Assembly: GCA_023249635.1 (NCBI GenBank)
Contig: JAHFCH010000015.1
Span: 1-58,374, forward strand
DNA length: 58,374 nucleotides
From: Fibrobacterota bacterium
GTDB lineage: Bacteria; Fibrobacterota; Fibrobacteria; UBA11236
Reading direction: 5' to 3'
Shown: piece after piece, positions 32,562 through 41,681 of the stretch
Numbering within the stretch: the stretch's first letter is position 1
How the letters are laid out: each line of letters opens with the position of its first letter
Program-made: the position numbers and the translations under genes
The notes under the pieces: model-generated
Seen by the model: only the letters and a program-made list of their open reading frames with translations
Database searches by the model: none
What the model was told of the DNA's origin: nothing

Positions 32562-35119
32562 AAGGATCCTCCTTTGTTATGCAAACTCGCGGCATCGGCT
32601 TTCCACTTGTCTTCGGCTTCTGCGGGTATGGAAAGATAGGCGATCAAGCAAAGGGACAGGCCGCTCAACGGCATCAGCACGGCGGCGAACAAAGGGGTTA
32701 CCCAGCCTGCCAGGGCCGCGGCAATGGCGGCGGCATTGTAGATCCCCGAAGCCCAATACCCGAGGCGGACGCCGCGCGCAACCCCGTCGGCAATCCGGAA
32801 CAAGCCCGCCAAGGCGGCCGGTTTATCCCCCGCGGAGAGGATATCCACGCCTTCGAGCCGATCGGCGGCGCCGCCGGCTACGGCCATGGCCATGTCGCTG
32901 GCGCCGAACAGCAGGCTATCGTTGAACCCATCTCCAACGGACAGGGTCATGCCGTACCGTTTCCGGTAGCCATCGGCGAGGGCGCGCTTGGCTTCCGGAG
33001 CAAGGGAGGCATGCCAATCCTGGATACCGCAAGCCGTTGCGAAACTTCCCACCTTATCCGAATTGTCTCCCGACAACAGCGCAACCTGAATGCCCCGCTT
33101 TTCCAGCGCCGCCACCAAACCGGAGGCATCCGGTTTCATCTCTTCGGTGAAGCGTATCAAGGCGGCAAGCCGTCCTGATACGAATAGGCATGCGTCGGCA
33201 GCAGGCAGACCTTCCGCGTTTTCAGGTACTGGGTAACCGGTGTCTGAAAAAGGACCTTCGCCCTGGTTCCAGGCGCCGTAGCGGCAAAGCAGGAATTCCC
33301 CACGTGCGCCGTTCCCATCCGGAACGCGGCCGAGGATTCCGAAATGTGGAATCTCGCGGATGCCTTCGGCTGCGAGCCCGGAAGCTGATAGGGTTTCCAG
33401 GGCCGTATAGACCGAAAGGCTGATGGGATGAAGTGAGCCTGCCGTCAGCGACTTTAACCCCAGCAAGGATGCGGCCTGCAGGGAAGGGTTTTCGCGCCAT
33501 TGTCCTTGCCAGTCCCAGCCGGCCACCGACCGGCGCGTAAAGGTCAGCGTCCCGGTTTTATCGAAGAGAACGCACTTAACGCCGCGCAGCGCTTCCAATG
33601 CGGCCTGCGACCGGAAGTGGAATCCGAGGGCGCGCGCACGCTTGAGGCCTAAACCCCGGTTTATCGGCGTCGCCAAGGCCAAAGCGCAAGCGCAGGAGAT
33701 GATGAACACGCTGGCGGAGATCTCCAAGGCGGCCGCCAATCCGCCGTGAAGGTGAAACAGGAATGCCGTTGCAGCGCAAGCGGCTACCACCAGGGTAAAG
33801 TACTTTGCGACAATACCGGATCCGTCGGGTACGGGGCCGCGGCCCGCGGCCAAGGCGGCCAAGTCGCGCCGCAATCCGGCAATCCGGGTGTTACCGCCGG
33901 GCCCGTTGAGGCGGATCGCAGTTTTTCCTTTCAGGTTCTGATACCCGGCGAAGATGCGATCGCCGAAGCGAAAACGCCTGGCGCGGCTTTCGCCCGTAAG
34001 CAGGCTGGTATCCATCCAGGCCTCGTCGGTCTCCAGGATGCCGTCCACGGGTGCATATTCTCCCGAACCCACTTCCACGCTATCCCCTGCTTGGGTTTCC
34101 GCCAGGGAAAGACGCAGGCTTTCACCCGCGCGGCGGAGGGAAACCCGGTTCGGGGCCAAGCGTTCGAACCAACGGCCTTCCAGAGCCAGGCCCGCTTCGA
34201 ATCGCCGTACCGCCCATCGGCCGGCCAGCAGGAAGAAAATCAATCCGGCGAGGGAATCTGAAAAATTCCCCCCGCCTCCGGTCCATGCGGAATGCAGGGT
34301 CGAAGCCAAGGAAACCAGTATCCCCAAGGTTACGGTCGAATCGACATTGAAGCGCCGCGCGCGCCAGGCGCGCCATGCCCCCGCGTAGAAGGGCTGGGCG
34401 CTGTAGAGAATGGCAGGCAGGGCGGCTCCCAGCCCCGCCAGTCCGAAACCGCGTACCCATGTTGCGGGCATGTTACGAAGCCATCCCAGGTAAACGGCGG
34501 CGGAGAATGCCATCGTATTCGCAAAGCCGAAGGCGGCCACGGCGATGCGATAAAGGGTAGCGCGATCGGTGACGGGTCTCACCCCGGACTCTCCCTCCAG
34601 GGGCTCCATGGGATACCCGAAGCGCGCAAGCTTTTCCAGGATTACGACCAAGCCGGTCTCTTCGGCAGCATACTCGAGATAAACTTCGCCGTGGATGAAA
34701 TCGACTTCGAAGGCGTGGAGCCCCGGAATTTCCCGGAGGAGGGCTTCCACCAGGAAGCCGCAACCCGCGCAGGTGACATCGCGGGCGCGTAACGTCACGG
34801 CATGCTTGCGTCCGTGCCAGCGACCCAGACCTTCCAGAACTTTTGCATCCGAGAGTCCGGCGAGGGCCCTCCGGTAGGCTTCCCCGATAAAGGCGCGGGG
34901 AGCATTGCGGCCTTCCTGTTGCATCAGGCCGCGGTACGGTTCCCAACGCGGGCCGGAAAGGAAAGCATGCACTTCGCGGCAGCCTTCGCAGCAGAATGCG
35001 GCTTCGTCGGCATCGCGGATGGCGCCGTGCAACAGGAGCTGGCCGCAATGACCGCACGATTGCGCGGCAGGGACGGGGAGCTTGTTGTCCTGGCCGGATT
35101 GGGATACCACCATGCTCAT
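32558..35119 (-). CDS. ccoI: CcoI/FixI-type copper P-type ATPase
   Basis: About 853 aa from the ATG at 35119, which overlaps the ccoH stop (ATGA). The frame extends to 35194 but the upstream part has no support. The N-terminal metal-binding region is CGHCGQLLLHG, CCEGCREVHAFL and then CAGCGFLVEALL. The ATPase core has TGES in the actuator, DKTGTLTF (phosphorylated Asp) and GDGFNDSLLFGASDMAMA. CcoI delivers copper for cbb3 oxidase assembly. The transmembrane signature that is normally CPC reads SCACALALATP here: the proline between the two cysteines is alanine. I checked this on the nucleotides (TGC-GCT-TGC). It is therefore odd, though both cysteine ligands are kept. Confidence 0.9.
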   Translation of the reverse strand: MSMVVSQSGQDNKLPVPAAQSCGHCGQLLLHGAIRDADEAAFCCEGCREVHAFLSGPRWEPYRGLMQQEGRNAPRAFIGEAYRRALAGLSDAKVLEGLGRWHGRKHAVTLRARDVTCAGCGFLVEALLREIPGLHAFEVDFIHGEVYLEYAAEETGLVVILEKLARFGYPMEPLEGESGVRPVTDRATLYRIAVAAFGFANTMAFSAAVYLGWLRNMPATWVRGFGLAGLGAALPAILYSAQPFYAGAWRAWRARRFNVDSTVTLGILVSLASTLHSAWTGGGGNFSDSLAGLIFFLLAGRWAVRRFEAGLALEGRWFERLAPNRVSLRRAGESLRLSLAETQAGDSVEVGSGEYAPVDGILETDEAWMDTSLLTGESRARRFRFGDRIFAGYQNLKGKTAIRLNGPGGNTRIAGLRRDLAALAAGRGPVPDGSGIVAKYFTLVVAACAATAFLFHLHGGLAAALEISASVFIISCACALALATPINRGLGLKRARALGFHFRSQAALEALRGVKCVLFDKTGTLTFTRRSVAGWDWQGQWRENPSLQAASLLGLKSLTAGSLHPISLSVYTALETLSASGLAAEGIREIPHFGILGRVPDGNGARGEFLLCRYGAWNQGEGPFSDTGYPVPENAEGLPAADACLFVSGRLAALIRFTEEMKPDASGLVAALEKRGIQVALLSGDNSDKVGSFATACGIQDWHASLAPEAKRALADGYRKRYGMTLSVGDGFNDSLLFGASDMAMAVAGGAADRLEGVDILSAGDKPAALAGLFRIADGVARGVRLGYWASGIYNAAAIAAALAGWVTPLFAAVLMPLSGLSLCLIAYLSIPAEAEDKWKADAASLHNKGGSL

Positions 35120-35589
35120 TCTCCGGCGAAGTATTCGCTCGAGGATTCGCGCACGATGGCCCCTTTGCTCTCCCATACCGCGGTAACGATCCACTTACCG
35201 CGCTTGGCGTCCGGTGCGGTGGCGCGCCAGGAGAATTGATCGCCCGCTCCGGGCCGCAGGTGGATTTCCATATCGGCGCGGCCGTCGTCGGGCCGGTAGA
35301 AATGCAATTTGCAGGCGGTGGCTTCGATCGCTTTCCCTTCCGCGTCCACGACCCAATCCCCGTTTTCCCGCCGCAAACCCATCGATCCCGCAGGTGCGGA
35401 GCGCGCGATGAGGCTGTCCTGTTGCAGCCCCGCATCGTAGTAGTCGGCCCGCACCAAATCGTGGCGTCCGTGCGAGGAGAGCCAAATCAGGATCCCGTTG
35501 GCGCCGAATACGATGGCCATGAAGGCTCCCAGGGCGATAATCCACGGAGGTAACCCGCGAGGTGCGGAAGGAGAGGCTATAACGGACAT
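35116..35589 (-). CDS. ccoH: CcoH/FixH cytochrome cbb3 assembly protein
   Basis: About 157 aa from the ATG at 35589, preceded by AAAGGA at about 8 nt. The frame reaches 35613, but the start there would overlap ccoG. One N-terminal membrane segment (PPWIIALGAFMAIVFGANGI) leads to a periplasmic domain with DLVRADYYDAGLQQD and ACKLHFYRPDDGRADMEIHL, the FixH pattern. FixH stabilises the CcoN-CuB assembly with CcoI. It overlaps the ccoI start by ATGA and sits 11 bp after the ccoG stop. Confidence 0.85.
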   Translation of the reverse strand: MSVIASPSAPRGLPPWIIALGAFMAIVFGANGILIWLSSHGRHDLVRADYYDAGLQQDSLIARSAPAGSMGLRRENGDWVVDAEGKAIEATACKLHFYRPDDGRADMEIHLRPGAGDQFSWRATAPDAKRGKWIVTAVWESKGAIVRESSSEYFAGE

Positions 35590-35600
35590 CCTGAATCCTT

Positions 35601-37034
35601 TCACCGCCCCCATGGGCCTGCGAGGCCGATGGGGAGGGTTTCGGATAGTCCCGGTCCGGTCAGGGACAGGGCCGCATCATACCTGCCCCGGGCGAATCCC
35701 GCCGCGGGCACGGTAATGTCCACCGGCACCGTTGAGGTGGCGCCGCCGGCCAGGGCGAATTCCCGGCCGTCCCAATTCGTGGATCCGGCAGCGCCCACGC
35801 CCAAAGCGAGGCGCATGACCCGGCGATGCGAACCATTGTTCCGGAGCACCAAGGTGTAAGTGTTTTTCACGGAATCGCCCGCGACCGTTTCATAGGGACT
35901 TTGGCCCCGGCGCATGAGATCGACCGAGATCGCGGGTCGAGCGGCAAGCAATCCGGCGGAGACGGTCGCCATCGAGCAAGCCAGTCCCGCGTAAGCCAGG
36001 ATTCTCCAGGGCTTACCGTCCAAGGGTTTCCCCTGCAGCTCGCTCAGGGACGCGTAGCGGATCAATCCGGCCGGCTTCTTCCAGGCCGTCATGGTGCGAT
36101 CGCAGGCGTCGATGCAGCGGGCGCACCCGATGCATTCCATTTGCTGGCCCATGCGGATGTCGATGCCGGTGGGGCAGACCAGTACGCATTGACGGCAATC
36201 GGTGCAATCCCCCAGGCCCGTACGGTCGCCCTTGGGTCCTTTGCCCCTGGCCTCGCCGCGTTTTTCGTCATAGGCAATCAGGGAAGTGCGTTCGTCGAAG
36301 AGGACGGACTGGAAACGCGCGTAGGGGCAGAGCATGATGCAAGCCTGCTCGCGGAAGAAGGCGAAGATGTAATAGAACGCTCCGGTGAAAGCCAGCACCA
36401 GCAGGAGGCCGGGCAGATTGCGGGCCGAGGGGTGCCCGATCGCGTAGATCATATTATCGATGCCCCAGAAATAGGCGAGAGCGGTATTCGCGATCCACCA
36501 GGAGATGGACAAGAACACGGCATGCTTTAACGCCTTGCGCCAAATCCATGGAAAGTCGACAGGGGCCGCGTCGCGATTTTTCCTTTGCGAGGCCTTGCCT
36601 TCGATAAGGCGTTCGATGGGCGCGAAAAGGAATTGCAGGAAAACGGTTTGCGGGCAGGCCCAGCCGCACCAGATGCGGCCGAGGCGCGCCGTCGCGAGGA
36701 TGGCCACGAGCACCACTGCGAAAAAGCCCGGGATGAAGAGCGGGATGTCTTTGGCCCAGAAGAAATACCCCGCCAAGGAAAGCTTACGGCCGAACCAGTC
36801 GACTTCCATGAGCGGTTCGCCGCGCCAATGGATCCAGGGCACTCCCAGGTAAACCGCCAATAGGAACCAGGCCACCCATCGGCGCGCGCGCGTAAACCTT
36901 CCTCCGATTTCCCGGGGATACAGCCACACCCGTCCGCCTTCAGCGGAAATCGTGCCCTGTATTTCCCCGGTACGGGAGGATCCAGTGGGCTCGGGCTCAG
37001 GTTTCATCCACCCGGCCGGAATGGGGGCGATCAC
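35601..37034 (-). CDS. ccoG: CcoG/FixG/RdxA iron-sulfur membrane protein of cbb3 assembly
   Basis: 477 aa. The core is YPREIGGRFTRARRWVAWFL, the membrane-embedded LGRIWCGWACPQTVFLQF, and two ferredoxin-like clusters CTDCRQCVLVCPTGIDIRMG and CIGCARCIDACDRT. A C-terminal immunoglobulin-like domain (~residues 350-470) is typical. CcoG is thought to reduce copper for the oxidase. It overlaps ccoP by ATGA (37031-37034). It is the usual length, with all eight cluster cysteines present. A possible start at an internal Met ten codons in (MKPEPEP) cannot be excluded. Confidence 0.92.
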   Translation of the reverse strand: MIAPIPAGWMKPEPEPTGSSRTGEIQGTISAEGGRVWLYPREIGGRFTRARRWVAWFLLAVYLGVPWIHWRGEPLMEVDWFGRKLSLAGYFFWAKDIPLFIPGFFAVVLVAILATARLGRIWCGWACPQTVFLQFLFAPIERLIEGKASQRKNRDAAPVDFPWIWRKALKHAVFLSISWWIANTALAYFWGIDNMIYAIGHPSARNLPGLLLVLAFTGAFYYIFAFFREQACIMLCPYARFQSVLFDERTSLIAYDEKRGEARGKGPKGDRTGLGDCTDCRQCVLVCPTGIDIRMGQQMECIGCARCIDACDRTMTAWKKPAGLIRYASLSELQGKPLDGKPWRILAYAGLACSMATVSAGLLAARPAISVDLMRRGQSPYETVAGDSVKNTYTLVLRNNGSHRRVMRLALGVGAAGSTNWDGREFALAGGATSTVPVDITVPAAGFARGRYDAALSLTGPGLSETLPIGLAGPWGR

Positions 37035-37624
37035 GGCTCTTTATCCCCCTGCGGCGCTTTGGGGCTGGAGACGGTGCGGCCCTTGAGGCTGATGACGTAA
37101 GCGGCGGCCATGCGCGCTTTCTCGGAACCCAGCACGTTCTTCCAGGCCGGCATGCCTTTATCCGGATAGCCATGGGAAACCGAAGCCAGAACCGCTTGGG
37201 GGCTACCGCCGTGAAGCCAGAACGGATCCGTCAGGTTGGGGCCCACGACACCCTGGCCCTGGTCACCATGGCATGCCACGCAATTCGCCTTGAATACCGT
37301 CTCACCTCCGGAAACGGATGCCGGGGATTTGAGATAGCCGATAAGGTCGGCGCCCTTGAGCTCAACCGTGGGCGCGGCCGCGCGGGCAGCCTCTTCCAAC
37401 CGGACGGAAGCCAGGTAATCGCCGCCGCTCGCGCTCAGGTTCGCGCCGCCGCCGCCGGCCGTGGCCATGGCGTGGGAATAACCGACATAATACGGGGCGT
37501 ATAGCCCTGCGAACAGAACGCACCCGTAGAACAGGTACAGGAACCATCCGGGCAGGGGATTATCGTACTCCTGGATGCCGTCGTTGTCCTGGTGGGTTTC
37601 CAGGATCTTGTCTTTCTCTTCCAT
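37031..37624 (-). CDS. ccoP: CcoP, single-haem cytochrome c subunit of cbb3 oxidase
   Basis: 197 aa. It opens with the CcoP signature QDNDGIQEYDNPLPGWFLYL, then one membrane segment. A single c-haem site, CVACHGDQGQG, follows, with the axial methionine near GMPAWKN. Canonical CcoP has two haem domains and about 300 residues, and only one is present here. The separate cytochrome c at 40219 in the same operon may supply the missing electron path. It begins 3 bp after ccoQ and overlaps ccoG by ATGA. Confidence 0.88.
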   Translation of the reverse strand: MEEKDKILETHQDNDGIQEYDNPLPGWFLYLFYGCVLFAGLYAPYYVGYSHAMATAGGGGANLSASGGDYLASVRLEEAARAAAPTVELKGADLIGYLKSPASVSGGETVFKANCVACHGDQGQGVVGPNLTDPFWLHGGSPQAVLASVSHGYPDKGMPAWKNVLGSEKARMAAAYVISLKGRTVSSPKAPQGDKEP

Positions 37625-37627
37625 GGT

Positions 37628-37813
37628 TCAGCCCTCCTTTTCCGCATCGGTGCGGTCTTCGCCCAAGGCCATGCGGGCGAGGCGCCCGTAAAACGGAGCG
37701 GCACCGGGACGGTAGAGCCACGCCAACATCAATGCGCAAGAGACAAGGAAGATGACGAACGAGAGCACGGGCCAGAGGGTGAGTCCGGACCGCTCCATGA
37801 CGAGGCGGATCAT
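37628..37813 (-). CDS. ccoQ: CcoQ small subunit of cbb3 oxidase
   Basis: 61 aa with one membrane helix ([20 protein letters not shown]) followed by a short acidic tail. The ATG at 37813 overlaps the ccoNO stop by ATGA and has an AGGAG ribosome site about 7 nt upstream. It lies between ccoNO and ccoP, as CcoQ does in other cbb3 clusters. Sequence conservation is low in this family, so the call rests on size, position and topology. Confidence 0.78.
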   Translation of the reverse strand: MIRLVMERSGLTLWPVLSFVIFLVSCALMLAWLYRPGAAPFYGRLARMALGEDRTDAEKEG

Positions 37814-40023
37814 ATGCCCGCTCCTTTCGAGGGATGGGTGGAGGTTGTGGCTGTCGCGGCCACGGCTGGGGCAGGGGCTGGGGCTTGGATGGAGGCGGCC
37901 GCGGGGCCGGTTTCGCGCCACTTGATATCGGTGCCCAAGCGTTGCAGGTACGCGATGAGGGCGATGACTTCCTTATCCGCCATGCCTTTCACTCCGTCTT
38001 TTTCCAAATCCGCCGCAATGCTGCGGGCTTGGGTCTGGGCTTGGGTCCGGCATTCCGTTTCGACTTCTTTCGCATAGGGCACGCCCAATTGGCGCATCAC
38101 GCGAATCTTGTTGGGGGTAAGGGACAGATCGAGTTTGCTTTCCAACAGGAACCTATAGGCGGGCATGATCGAGCCGGGCGAAGTGAGACGGGGATCGTCC
38201 AGGTGGCGCAAGTGCCACAGGTTATTGTACTTGCCGCCGATGCGATGCAAATCCGGACCAGTGCGTTTGGATCCCCACTGGAAAGGGTGATCGTACACGA
38301 ACTCCCCCGGCTTGGAATAGTCGCCGTAGCGGGCCACCTCGTCGCGGAAGGGCCGGACCATCTGGGAGTGGCAGTTGTAACAGCCTTCGCGTACGTAGAT
38401 GTCGCGTCCTTCCAGCTCCAGCGGGGTATAGGGCTTCACGGCAGTAATGGTCGGGACGTTGGATTCGATCAGGAAAGTCGGGACCATTTCCACGATGCCG
38501 CCGATGGCGATGACCACGGTGGTCAGGATGGCGAGGGCGAACGGGCGCCCTTCCAATACTGCGTGCCAATACTGGGCCACCGGGGCGGCATGTGCCGGAA
38601 CGGCGGGGGCCTCGGGTACCATGGCTTCTTCGTCCTGGAAGGCCGGCGCGGAACGGATGGTGCGGGCGACGTTATAGACCATGACCAGCAGGCCGCCCAG
38701 GTAGAGGCTTCCCCCGAAGGCGCGGAGCCAATACAGCGGGATAATCTTGGTGACGATCTCGAGAAAGTTGGGATATGCGAGCACCCCTTCGTTCGTGAAT
38801 TCCTTCCACATCAGTCCTTGCGTGATGCCGGCGATCCACATGGATACGACGTAGAATAGGATGCCCACCAAGGCCGTCCAGAAGTGCGCGTTGGCGAGGG
38901 CTTGGCTGTGCAGAGGCGTACGCCACATGCGCGGCACCAGCCAGTAGATCATCCCGAATACGAGCAGGCCGACCCATCCGATGGCGCCGGAGTGCACGTG
39001 GCCGATGGTCCATTCGGTGTAATGGGAAAGCGCGTTCACGGACTTGATCGACATCAAGGGTCCTTCGAAGGTGGCCATGCCGTAAAAGGTGATGGATGCC
39101 GCGAAGAATTTGAGGATGGGATCAGTACGCAGCTTATGCCAAGCCCCGCGCAAGGTAAGCAGACCGTTCAGCATACCGCCCCAGGAAGGCGCGAGCAACA
39201 TTACGGAGAAGACCATGCCCAGGTCCTGCGCCCAATCGGGAAGGGCGGTGTAATGGAGATGGTGCGGACCCGCCCAGATGTACAAGAACACCAAGGCCCA
39301 GAAATGCATGACGGAAAGGCGGTAGGAATAAACCGGGCGCTCGGCGGCCTTGGGCACGAAGTAATACATGAGCCCCAGAAAGGGGGTGGTGAGGAAAAAG
39401 CCTACCGCATTATGGCCATACCACCATTGCACCAAAGCATCCTGGACCCCGGCGTAAACGGGATAGCTTTTGGTGAGCGATACCGGGATGGCCAGCCCGT
39501 TCACGATATGCAGTACCGCGATGGTGATGATGGTGCCGATGTAGAACCAAAGGGCTACGTACAAATGCTTCTCGCGGCGGCGGGCCACGGTTCCGAAGAA
39601 GTTGATGGCGAAAACGACCCAAACCAGCGCCAGCACCAGGTCCAAGGACCATTCCAATTCCGCATATTCCTTTCCTTGCGTGATGCCGAAAAGGAACCCG
39701 ATGCCGCCGACCAGGATTATCGCCTGCCAGGCCCAGAAGTGGATGCGCGAAAGCACGTCGCTGAACATGCGCGCCTTGAGCAGGCGCTGCGTCGAATAAT
39801 AGACGCCGCAGAAGATGGCGTTCCCCCCGAACGCGAAGATCACCGCGTTGGTATGCAGCGGGCGCAACCGTCCGAAGCTGATATAGGGCAGGCCCAGGTT
39901 GAATTTCCAACTGGCGAGTTCCAAAGCCAGCCATAGGCCGGCCGACATGCCCAGCACGCCCCAGACCAGGCATGCGATCAGGAACATGCGCGTTATCTTG
40001 TCGTCGTATTTAATGCGGAGCAT
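37810..40023 (-). CDS. ccoNO: CcoN-CcoO fusion, catalytic and monohaem subunits of cbb3 oxidase
   Basis: 737 aa. Residues ~1-470 are the CcoN haem-copper oxidase, with [20 protein letters not shown] (haem b ligand), [18 protein letters not shown] (CuB region), [14 protein letters not shown] and the [13 protein letters not shown] stretch. Residues ~505-720 are CcoO, a membrane-anchored cytochrome c with [20 protein letters not shown] proline/alanine-rich linker ([16 protein letters not shown]) joins them. Such N-O fusions are known in Bacteroidetes and some other phyla, so this is not an assembly error. The enzyme reduces oxygen at very low concentration and pumps protons. The ccoS gene overlaps its start by 14 bp and ccoQ overlaps its end by 4. 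Confidence 0.95.
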   Translation of the reverse strand: MLRIKYDDKITRMFLIACLVWGVLGMSAGLWLALELASWKFNLGLPYISFGRLRPLHTNAVIFAFGGNAIFCGVYYSTQRLLKARMFSDVLSRIHFWAWQAIILVGGIGFLFGITQGKEYAELEWSLDLVLALVWVVFAINFFGTVARRREKHLYVALWFYIGTIITIAVLHIVNGLAIPVSLTKSYPVYAGVQDALVQWWYGHNAVGFFLTTPFLGLMYYFVPKAAERPVYSYRLSVMHFWALVFLYIWAGPHHLHYTALPDWAQDLGMVFSVMLLAPSWGGMLNGLLTLRGAWHKLRTDPILKFFAASITFYGMATFEGPLMSIKSVNALSHYTEWTIGHVHSGAIGWVGLLVFGMIYWLVPRMWRTPLHSQALANAHFWTALVGILFYVVSMWIAGITQGLMWKEFTNEGVLAYPNFLEIVTKIIPLYWLRAFGGSLYLGGLLVMVYNVARTIRSAPAFQDEEAMVPEAPAVPAHAAPVAQYWHAVLEGRPFALAILTTVVIAIGGIVEMVPTFLIESNVPTITAVKPYTPLELEGRDIYVREGCYNCHSQMVRPFRDEVARYGDYSKPGEFVYDHPFQWGSKRTGPDLHRIGGKYNNLWHLRHLDDPRLTSPGSIMPAYRFLLESKLDLSLTPNKIRVMRQLGVPYAKEVETECRTQAQTQARSIAADLEKDGVKGMADKEVIALIAYLQRLGTDIKWRETGPAAASIQAPAPAPAVAATATTSTHPSKGAGI

Positions 40024-40219
40024 CGGAATTCCTCGCTACGGGTGCAGTGATCGGGAACGCTGACAGGACTTGGGTTTCTTCGGGACGATCGAAAAGGACG
40101 CGCCAGCGCGGGCTTTCCAGGTCGTCGAATTGGCCGCCCCGGATGGAGAGCAGGCAGAGCCAGGTGAACCCGGCGGCCAATCCCAGGGATACGGCGATGA
40201 GTACGATCAGGACCGACAT
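40010..40219 (-). CDS. ccoS: CcoS, cbb3 oxidase assembly protein
   Basis: 69 aa from the ATG at 40219, which overlaps the cytochrome c stop by one base (TGATG). One membrane segment ([20 protein letters not shown]) is followed by the CcoS signature [17 protein letters not shown]. CcoS is needed for cofactor insertion into CcoN. It overlaps the ccoNO start by 14 bp and is placed before ccoN, whereas many clusters have it after ccoI. Confidence 0.9.
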   Translation of the reverse strand: MSVLIVLIAVSLGLAAGFTWLCLLSIRGGQFDDLESPRWRVLFDRPEETQVLSAFPITAPVARNSDAPH

Positions 40220-40743
40220 CAGAGCTTCTTTTCCGGGCGCCAAGCCGAAGCCATGGCTTCATCGACGGGATGGAATTTGCCCTGCACGCCCGGCAGGCTT
40301 CCCAGGTAATGCACGAGGGCCCAGCGATCCTGTACGCTGAGCATGGCCGAGAAAGCCACCATGGCCGTGCCTGGGCTGCCTTCGCTCAGGGTCTGGTAGA
40401 TGTCCTTGGGTTCGCGGCTGCGCGTCCAGCGCGCGTCCGGGTCCAGGAAATTCCTCGGGGGAGGGGTGAGCGCCGAAGCCGCGGGTCCCTTTCCGTCCGC
40501 CATCGCGCCATGGCATGCCATACAGTTGTTTTGGAACAGGGTCTTGCCGTGCTCCTCGTCTTCGGGCGAGCCCATGACGATGGATTTGTAATCCACCGTG
40601 AAGACCTCTTCCGTCTTCACTTTCGGGTAGGCGATCGCCCCGGTCCGCTCTCCATGGAGAACCCCCATCAATACCGCACACGGCGCGCCGATGCCGAGAA
40701 TTCCGCCGATAATGAAAAGCTCCAGTGTTCTTTGGTTGTTCAT
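40219..40743 (-). CDS. Membrane-anchored cytochrome c
   Basis: 174 aa from the ATG at 40743, which follows a GAGGAAGAG ribosome site. The frame reaches 40833 but the upstream part does not look like coding sequence. A hydrophobic segment (LFIIGGILGIGAPCAVLMG) leads to a single haem-c domain with CMACHGAMADGKGPAA and a methionine ligand near MVAFSAML. It is a class-I-type cytochrome with a periplasmic domain. Because ccoP has only one haem, this protein is the likely additional electron carrier of the complex. It lies 17 bp after the SafE-like gene and overlaps ccoS. Confidence 0.82.
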   Translation of the reverse strand: MNNQRTLELFIIGGILGIGAPCAVLMGVLHGERTGAIAYPKVKTEEVFTVDYKSIVMGSPEDEEHGKTLFQNNCMACHGAMADGKGPAASALTPPPRNFLDPDARWTRSREPKDIYQTLSEGSPGTAMVAFSAMLSVQDRWALVHYLGSLPGVQGKFHPVDEAMASAWRPEKKL

Positions 40744-40759
40744 CTCTTCCTCCTGCGAA

Positions 40760-41512
40760 TCAATGGCATGCCGCGCTGCCGACGGCGAATAAAGCGAAAA
40801 GCCTCCAGGCCGATATGCCAAGAAATACCGCACCCAGCCCGTGGCGGTACCCTGCGCGTACCCGTCCGGGAAAGGAAAGCGAACCGCGTGCCATCCCGGG
40901 CGAGCCTCCCGTTAGCGCGCGATTACCTCGTGAGAGGACGCCGAATACCGGCAAGGTCGAAATTCCCAATGCCAACATACCGGCCCCCGAAGCCACGGGA
41001 TTGGCCAGTCCCATTCCCCAAAGCAGGACGGCATGTGTGCTCGGGCAAGGGAGCAGGCTCGCCATCAATCCCGCGGAAAAGAGTACCGGACGTGTTACCC
41101 CATCCGCGGAAAGTTTCCCGAAGGCCCGGGAAGGGAACGCTTTGGCGAGGAGTTTTTCCGCAGTGAACTTGGCGGGTACCCAGCCCAGCAATCCCAACCC
41201 GAAGGCCGCGTAAACGAGTATTAGGGCGATGCCTGCGCCGTCGCGGAAGGCCTTTGCCGATACCATTCCCATCGCGCTTCCCAGCAGGCCTACCGTAACG
41301 CCCAAGATACCGTAGCCGAGGATCCTGCCCGCATGATAGGCCCATGGCCCGCCCCCTCCCGGCGCCTTGGCCGCGAGGAAGAGGTGGATGGGTCCGCACA
41401 TGCCTGCGCAATGCGTAAAGGAGCTTCCCAACCCGACCGCGATGGGGAAAAGGATTCCGCCGAAAAGGGCGGCATTGAAGAAGGTGATATGGGGGATTTG
41501 AGGAAAAACCAT
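40760..41512 (-). CDS. SafE/TauE-like (cytochrome c biogenesis-type) membrane protein
   Basis: 250 aa with about six to seven membrane segments. It has the HCAGMCGPIHLFLA motif near residues 34-47 that is typical of the SafE-like proteins in cbb3 clusters, and a second half-repeat SLLPCPSTHAVLLWG. In cbb3 clusters related proteins are linked to copper transport or haem-thiol handling. It is the first gene of the operon. The promoter region (41513-41681) is shared with divergent hemN and holds the tandem boxes, but I could find only a weak sigma-54-like element on this strand (41552-41567). The start ATG at 41512 is the first in frame. Confidence 0.8.
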   Translation of the reverse strand: MVFPQIPHITFFNAALFGGILFPIAVGLGSSFTHCAGMCGPIHLFLAAKAPGGGGPWAYHAGRILGYGILGVTVGLLGSAMGMVSAKAFRDGAGIALILVYAAFGLGLLGWVPAKFTAEKLLAKAFPSRAFGKLSADGVTRPVLFSAGLMASLLPCPSTHAVLLWGMGLANPVASGAGMLALGISTLPVFGVLSRGNRALTGGSPGMARGSLSFPGRVRAGYRHGLGAVFLGISAWRLFALFAVGSAACH

Positions 41513-41577
41513 GAGCTGCTCCGTGCTTTCACGAAAAAGATACGGTCAGGAGGCGTATGGGATCCCGTTTGCAGATC

Positions 41578-41611
41578 TGCCATTTTGCCGTATTGCCTTG
41601 CCATTTTGGCG
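41578..41611. promoter_or_regulatory. Tandem 13-bp enhancer boxes upstream of hemN
   Basis: TGCCATTTTGCCG (41578-41590) and TGCCATTTTGGCG (41599-41611) start exactly 21 bp apart, two helical turns. They match the boxes at five other promoters in the window. The second box ends 41 bp before the -24 element at 41653. Confidence 0.75.
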
Positions 41612-41652
41612 CGGAGCAGACCTCTTGATCCGCTCCGTTTGGCGCCACCGAC

Positions 41653-41668
41653 AGGCACATACTTTGCA
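41653..41668 (+). promoter_or_regulatory. Sigma-54 promoter of hemN (AGGCAC-N5-TTGCA)
   Basis: AGGCAC (41653-41658), 5-bp spacer, TTGCA (41664-41668), giving the GG-N10-GC spacing. The predicted start (~41679) lies only about 3 bp before the hemN ATG. Confidence 0.75.
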
Positions 41669-41681
41669 TATGCATGCGGGC

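Noticed and set aside
37810-40023. The ccoN-ccoO fusion as an assembly error
   Set aside because: A proline/alanine-rich linker joins two complete domains in frame and the arrangement is known from other bacteria.
41552-41567. A minus-strand sigma-54 promoter for the SafE-cbb3 operon (CGGGAT-N5-ACGCC)
   Set aside because: It keeps only the minimal GG-N10-GC bases and lies 11 bp from the nearest box, too close for usual activation. It is noted in the SafE entry only.
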